Shown here in pieces: positions 60,562-64,000 of a stretch of 64,000 nt of DNA; position 1 is the first letter of the stretch, and each line of letters opens with the position of its first letter. A program made the position numbers and the translations under genes. Location of the stretch: contig CAZNWE010000008.1 in the NCBI GenBank assembly GCA_964576715.1, positions 1 through 64,000 of the forward strand, written 5' to 3'. This DNA comes from SLRI01 sp964576715. GTDB taxonomy: Bacteria > Pseudomonadota > Alphaproteobacteria > Geminicoccales > Geminicoccaceae. The notes under the pieces were generated by a model, which ran no database searches, was not told where the DNA came from, and worked only from the letters and a program-made list of their open reading frames with translations.

Positions 60562-63554
60562 CGGGTTTCCTTTCGCGCGATTTCGTTGGCTGCCGGTGAC
60601 CTGTCGTCCAGTGCCGGGCAGAGCTCGTCGAAATACTGGGCGACCAGGGTCTCGCTTTCAACGAGCAGTTCCTCGATCGCCGCGAAATGAGCAACCGGCA
60701 CGCCGAGGCCGAGTTGGCGGTTGGCGGCTCTGACCAGCGCTTCCTTCAATCCTTCCGGCGCCGTGGCGGGATCGAAGCGTCGTCCTTCCATCGACAGCCG
60801 CAGCACGGCCTGCAGCGCGTGGAACAGATCGAGCGCCTGGCGCAGGCGCCGGCCGCGGCCCTCCTCCAGCAGCCCAGCACCGATCGCTCGGTCGAGCACC
60901 TGCCGGGTGTCGGGGGTCCTGAGTTCAGCCAGTGCCGGTCCATGGCGCAACACCAAGTACTGCATCGCGAACTCGAGCTCCACCAGCCCGCCCCGGCAAT
61001 GCTTGAGCGCCCAGTGATTTTCGCTGCCGTGCTCCTTGAAGATGCGAAAGCGCATTGCCCGAACGTCGGCCCGAAGAGTCTTCGGATCGGTCGGCCGGCT
61101 GAGTGCCTCATCGATGGCGGCGGCCACCGCGGCGGCCAGATGCCGGTCCCCGGCGACCACCCTGGCGCGGGTCAGGGACTGTCGCTCCCAGACCTGCGCC
61201 GTCACCTCGTGGTACTTCTTGAAGCTCGCGAGACTGGTCGCTACCGGTCCGACATTGCCCGACGGCCGCAGTCGCGTGTCGATTTCGTAGAGCCGCCCCT
61301 CGGCGGTCTGCGCGCTGATCGCACTAATCAGCCGTTGACCGAGCCTGGCATAGTAGGTGGTGGCATTCAGCGGCTTGCCGCCGTCGGACTGCGCGTCGTC
61401 GGGCGCATCGTAGACGAAGACCAGATCGAGATCGGAGCCGAGGCTGAGCTCGCGCGAGCCGAGCTTGCCCATGCCGATGACGCAGAAGCTGCCGTTCGGC
61501 ACCCGTCCGTGCTGATCCTCGAGCCAGCCTTGCGCCTCGGGGAGGAGGGTGCGGATCACGAGCTCGGCGATCCCGCTCAACGCTCGGCTGGCGCTGGTCG
61601 CGTCGGCAAAGCCGAGCAGCACGTGCAGGCCGGCCTGGAACTGCCGACCCTGGGCCCAGCGGCGGCAGAGATCGAGCAGCGCCTCGAGATGGCGGGCGTC
61701 ACGCCTGAGCCGCAGCAGCTCGGCCTCGAGCGCCTCGCCATCCGGCAGCGGCTCGAAGAAATCCGGGGCGAGCATCGCATCGAACAGGGCGACGTTGCGG
61801 GCGAGCACCTGGGCGAGCCGCGGGGCCGCCCCCATGAGATCGCCGAGCAAGGCCAAGAGATTGGGGTTGGCGCGGATCAGCGAGAAGAACTGCACGCCGG
61901 CCGGCAGGCCCGAGAGAAAGGCGTCGAACAGGCGAAACGCCTCGTCGACATCGGCTTGCCGCTCGAGGGCCTTCAAGATGCCGGGCGTCAGCTCGGTCAA
62001 CAGCTCGCGCGCCCGGGTGCTGCGGGTGGCGCGGATATGGCCATGGTGCCACTGGCGGATCCGTGCCGCGACTGCGGTGGGCTCGCGAAAGCCCATCCCG
62101 CGCAGCGTCTCGAGCGTGCCCGGATCGTCCTCGGTGCCGGTGAAGACCAGCTGCTTGCCGGCGCCCAGGTCGGGCTCGGCCTCGAACAGTTGCGCGTACT
62201 GCCGCTCGACCCGCTGCAGGGTGAGGGTCAAGGCCTCGCCGAGTGCTGCGACATCGGCAAAGCCGGCGAAACGTGCGAACTGTGCCAGCTCCTGGTCACG
62301 GCTCGGCAAGGTCTGGGTCTGCTTGTCGGCGACCATCTGCAGCCGGTGCTCGAGGCTGCGCAAGAAGCGATAGGCGCTCGCGAGCTCGGCCGCTGCCTCG
62401 GCATCGACCCAGCGTCCGTCGACCAGATCATGCAGCGCCACCAGGGTGCGCGGGTCGCGCAGTTCGGGGTGGCGACCGCCGAGAATCAGCTGTTGGGTCT
62501 GGACGAAAAACTCGATCTCGCGGATGCCACCGCGGCCGACCTTGAGATCGTGGCCGCGAAAGCCGATCGACCCAAAGCCGCGATGCGCATTGATCTGCCG
62601 CTTGATCGAATGGATGTCGCGGATGGCGGCATAGTCGAGGTGGCGGCGCCACACGAACGGGCCGAGCCGTCGCAGGAAGGCATCGCCGGCGGCCTTGTCG
62701 CCGGCGATAACCCGCGCCTTGATGAAGGCGGCGCGCTCCCAGTTCTGGCCGTGCCGCTCGTAGTAGAGCTCGGCGGCGTCCACCGAAAGGGCGAGCGGAT
62801 GACCCGGCGGATGGGGGCGAAGGCGAAGGTCGGTGCGAAAGACGTAGCCCTCGCGGCTCTTGTTCTCCAGCCCGTAGACGATCGCCCGGGCGGCGCGCAC
62901 GGCGAGCGCCATCGGCGTTTCGCGACCGCGGTAGGTGATCCTTTCGGGGTCGAAAAAGACGATGAGGTCGATATCGCTCGAATAGTTGAGTTCCTTGGCG
63001 CCGAGCTTGCCCATGCCGATGACGAAAATGCCGCACTCGGCCGTCGGCCGGTCCGGCTCGGCGAGCTCGACCTCACCACGCCTCGCCGCTTCGGCAAGAA
63101 ACGTCGCGAGCACCGCCTCGGTTGCCCGGTCGGCGAGCCGCGTCAGGCTCGCTGTCACCTGGTCGAGATCGAAAGCACCCTCGAGATCGGCGAGGCCGAC
63201 GACCGTGGCGATCCGCCGCTTGGCTCGGCGGAGCCCGGGCAGCATCCGATTGCGATCCAGCGGCAAGCTGTCGATCGCACCGATCTCGGCATCGACCAGC
63301 TGGGCCGCGCCGTTCGCCCGATAGTCGAGGAGCACCACCGGGTCGTTGATCAGGCCATCGGCGAGATGCGGGCTCAGCGGAAAAATGCCGGCGAGCAGCG
63401 CCTGATCGTCGGCGTCGTCGAGCCGCGCCTCCAGCGCCTTGCCGATCTGCGGATCGGGATGTCGCCCGGCCGCTTGCAACCACCGCGCCCGCCATGGCTC
63501 GTCCGGGCTCGGCAGCGGCAGTGGAGGAGCGACGTTGGGCTCGGGCTGGTTCAA
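60558..63554 (-). CDS. glnE: Bifunctional glutamine synthetase adenylyltransferase/deadenylase
   Basis: This 998-residue enzyme adjusts glutamine synthetase by adding or removing AMP in response to PII. It has two nucleotidyltransferase domains, each with the G-x-GS/AD-x-D pattern. The first, near residue 175, reads NYSSDIDLIVFFD; the second, near 690, reads SLGSDLDLVFVYD. The helical linker lies between. Length is normal. Confidence 0.93.
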   Translation of the reverse strand: MNQPEPNVAPPLPLPSPDEPWRARWLQAAGRHPDPQIGKALEARLDDADDQALLAGIFPLSPHLADGLINDPVVLLDYRANGAAQLVDAEIGAIDSLPLDRNRMLPGLRRAKRRIATVVGLADLEGAFDLDQVTASLTRLADRATEAVLATFLAEAARRGEVELAEPDRPTAECGIFVIGMGKLGAKELNYSSDIDLIVFFDPERITYRGRETPMALAVRAARAIVYGLENKSREGYVFRTDLRLRPHPPGHPLALSVDAAELYYERHGQNWERAAFIKARVIAGDKAAGDAFLRRLGPFVWRRHLDYAAIRDIHSIKRQINAHRGFGSIGFRGHDLKVGRGGIREIEFFVQTQQLILGGRHPELRDPRTLVALHDLVDGRWVDAEAAAELASAYRFLRSLEHRLQMVADKQTQTLPSRDQELAQFARFAGFADVAALGEALTLTLQRVERQYAQLFEAEPDLGAGKQLVFTGTEDDPGTLETLRGMGFREPTAVAARIRQWHHGHIRATRSTRARELLTELTPGILKALERQADVDEAFRLFDAFLSGLPAGVQFFSLIRANPNLLALLGDLMGAAPRLAQVLARNVALFDAMLAPDFFEPLPDGEALEAELLRLRRDARHLEALLDLCRRWAQGRQFQAGLHVLLGFADATSASRALSGIAELVIRTLLPEAQGWLEDQHGRVPNGSFCVIGMGKLGSRELSLGSDLDLVFVYDAPDDAQSDGGKPLNATTYYARLGQRLISAISAQTAEGRLYEIDTRLRPSGNVGPVATSLASFKKYHEVTAQVWERQSLTRARVVAGDRHLAAAVAAAIDEALSRPTDPKTLRADVRAMRFRIFKEHGSENHWALKHCRGGLVELEFAMQYLVLRHGPALAELRTPDTRQVLDRAIGAGLLEEGRGRRLRQALDLFHALQAVLRLSMEGRRFDPATAPEGLKEALVRAANRQLGLGVPVAHFAAIEELLVESETLVAQYFDELCPALDDRSPAANEIARKETR

Positions 63555-63678
63555 CAGGGCGGCTCCCGATCGACAGGTGGCGGCGATCCAGCGCGCCGGC
63601 CGGAACCCGGAAGGTTCCCGTTCGACGGCGCCTGGTCAAGCGCCGATCACGCGGCCGCCGTCACTGCGGCGGTTTCGC

Positions 63679-64000
63679 TCAGACGGCCTTGACCAGGACG
63701 TGGCGCTTTTTGCCGACGGAAAGTTTGAGGGTGTCGCGGGTCAGCGCCGTCGCGTCGACGACGAGCTGCTCGTCCTCGACCGGTTGGTCGTTGAGCCGTG
63801 CCCCGCCGCCGCGGATCAGCCGTCGCACTTCGGCATTCGAGGTTGCGAGCCCGGCCAGCCGGAAGAGCTCGAGGATCGACACACCGGCCGCCAGCCTCGC
63901 CGGCTCGAGCGCCACGGTGGGCAATCCCGCAGCCGCGCCATCGCCCTCGAACTGGGCGCGCGCCGCGGCTGCCGCCTGCTCAGCCGCCCGCCGGCCATGC
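63679..64000 (-). CDS. tyrS: Tyrosyl-tRNA synthetase, C-terminal part (partial)
   Basis: The minus strand carries the last 106 codons of TyrRS. The S4-type RNA-binding domain is seen as SNAEVRRLIRGGGARLNDQP near the end, preceded by LEPARLAAGVSILELFRLAGL. The frame continues without a stop across 64000, so the 5' part lies beyond the window. The 124 bp between it and glnE hold nothing else. Confidence 0.88.
   Translation of the reverse strand, partial: HGRRAAEQAAAAARAQFEGDGAAAGLPTVALEPARLAAGVSILELFRLAGLATSNAEVRRLIRGGGARLNDQPVEDEQLVVDATALTRDTLKLSVGKKRHVLVKAV

Noticed and set aside
60687..63692. Open frame of about 1000 codons antisense to glnE, and similar long antisense frames over korA, the Mo hydroxylase, the ring reductase and the ABC exporter
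   Set aside because: They are complementary to clearly conserved genes, have no family-like sequence, and long antisense frames are expected at this GC content.

Overview
The window is high-GC DNA with short gaps, many ATGA/GTGA/TTGA stop-start overlaps and several TTG/GTG starts. It reads as chromosome of an alphaproteobacterium, probably in or near the Rhodospirillales (a family such as Geminicoccaceae is possible; inferred from gene content, not from a phylogeny). Markers of this are the NDUFS4-like complex I subunit, the cNMP/cyclase module, the glnE-bcp pair, the psd-pssA pair and the liv-type transporter with fused permeases. The window opens with the 5' end of an unidentified minus-strand gene and closes inside tyrS.

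1.2-23.6 kb, all on the plus strand except a transposase-like gene and a broken cupin gene, is an accessory catabolic island. It holds a MarR regulator, a two-subunit 2-oxoacid:ferredoxin oxidoreductase (KorAB), a molybdenum hydroxylase (separate FAD subunit; 2Fe-2S and Mo subunits fused), a 6-hydroxynicotinate-reductase-like Fe-S/flavoprotein, an ApbE-like UPF0280 protein, an AA_synth protein, a Rieske oxygenase, a complete liv-type ABC importer and a hydantoinase/oxoprolinase pair. My reading is a pathway that hydroxylates an N-heteroaromatic compound, reduces the ring with ferredoxin electrons from KorAB, and opens the resulting lactam with the ATP-dependent HyuAB pair. The substrate is unknown. 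A family of short repeats built on CATGTCAC is confined to this island. It sits at gene junctions and is translated in frame at the fusion joint of the Mo hydroxylase.

23.6-38 kb is mixed: a GerM lipoprotein and amidase pair, a zinc metallopeptidase, a GST, a glycosyltransferase, an iron transporter whose three genes lie in alternating orientations, a DUF533 protein, a trypsin-like protease with a non-canonical start, a frameshifted TetR gene and an ATP-grasp enzyme. At 37.8 kb the minus strand carries what looks like an orphan regulatory RNA with two CCUCCC anti-Shine-Dalgarno motifs and a strong terminator.

38-64 kb is mostly housekeeping: DedA-type membrane protein, DsbB, universal stress protein, phosphatidylserine/phosphatidylethanolamine synthesis (psd-pssA), an operon of a degenerate ABC exporter, cNMP-binding protein, adenylate cyclase and FkbM methyltransferase, then prpE, tRNA-Arg(TCT), a complex I subunit, Nudix hydrolase, Lrp-like sensor, DEAD-box helicase, sulfur genes (sseA, cysK), an APH/AAA kinase, SRAP, bcp, glnE and the 3' part of tyrS. 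Long open frames antisense to these genes are common because of the GC content and were not called.
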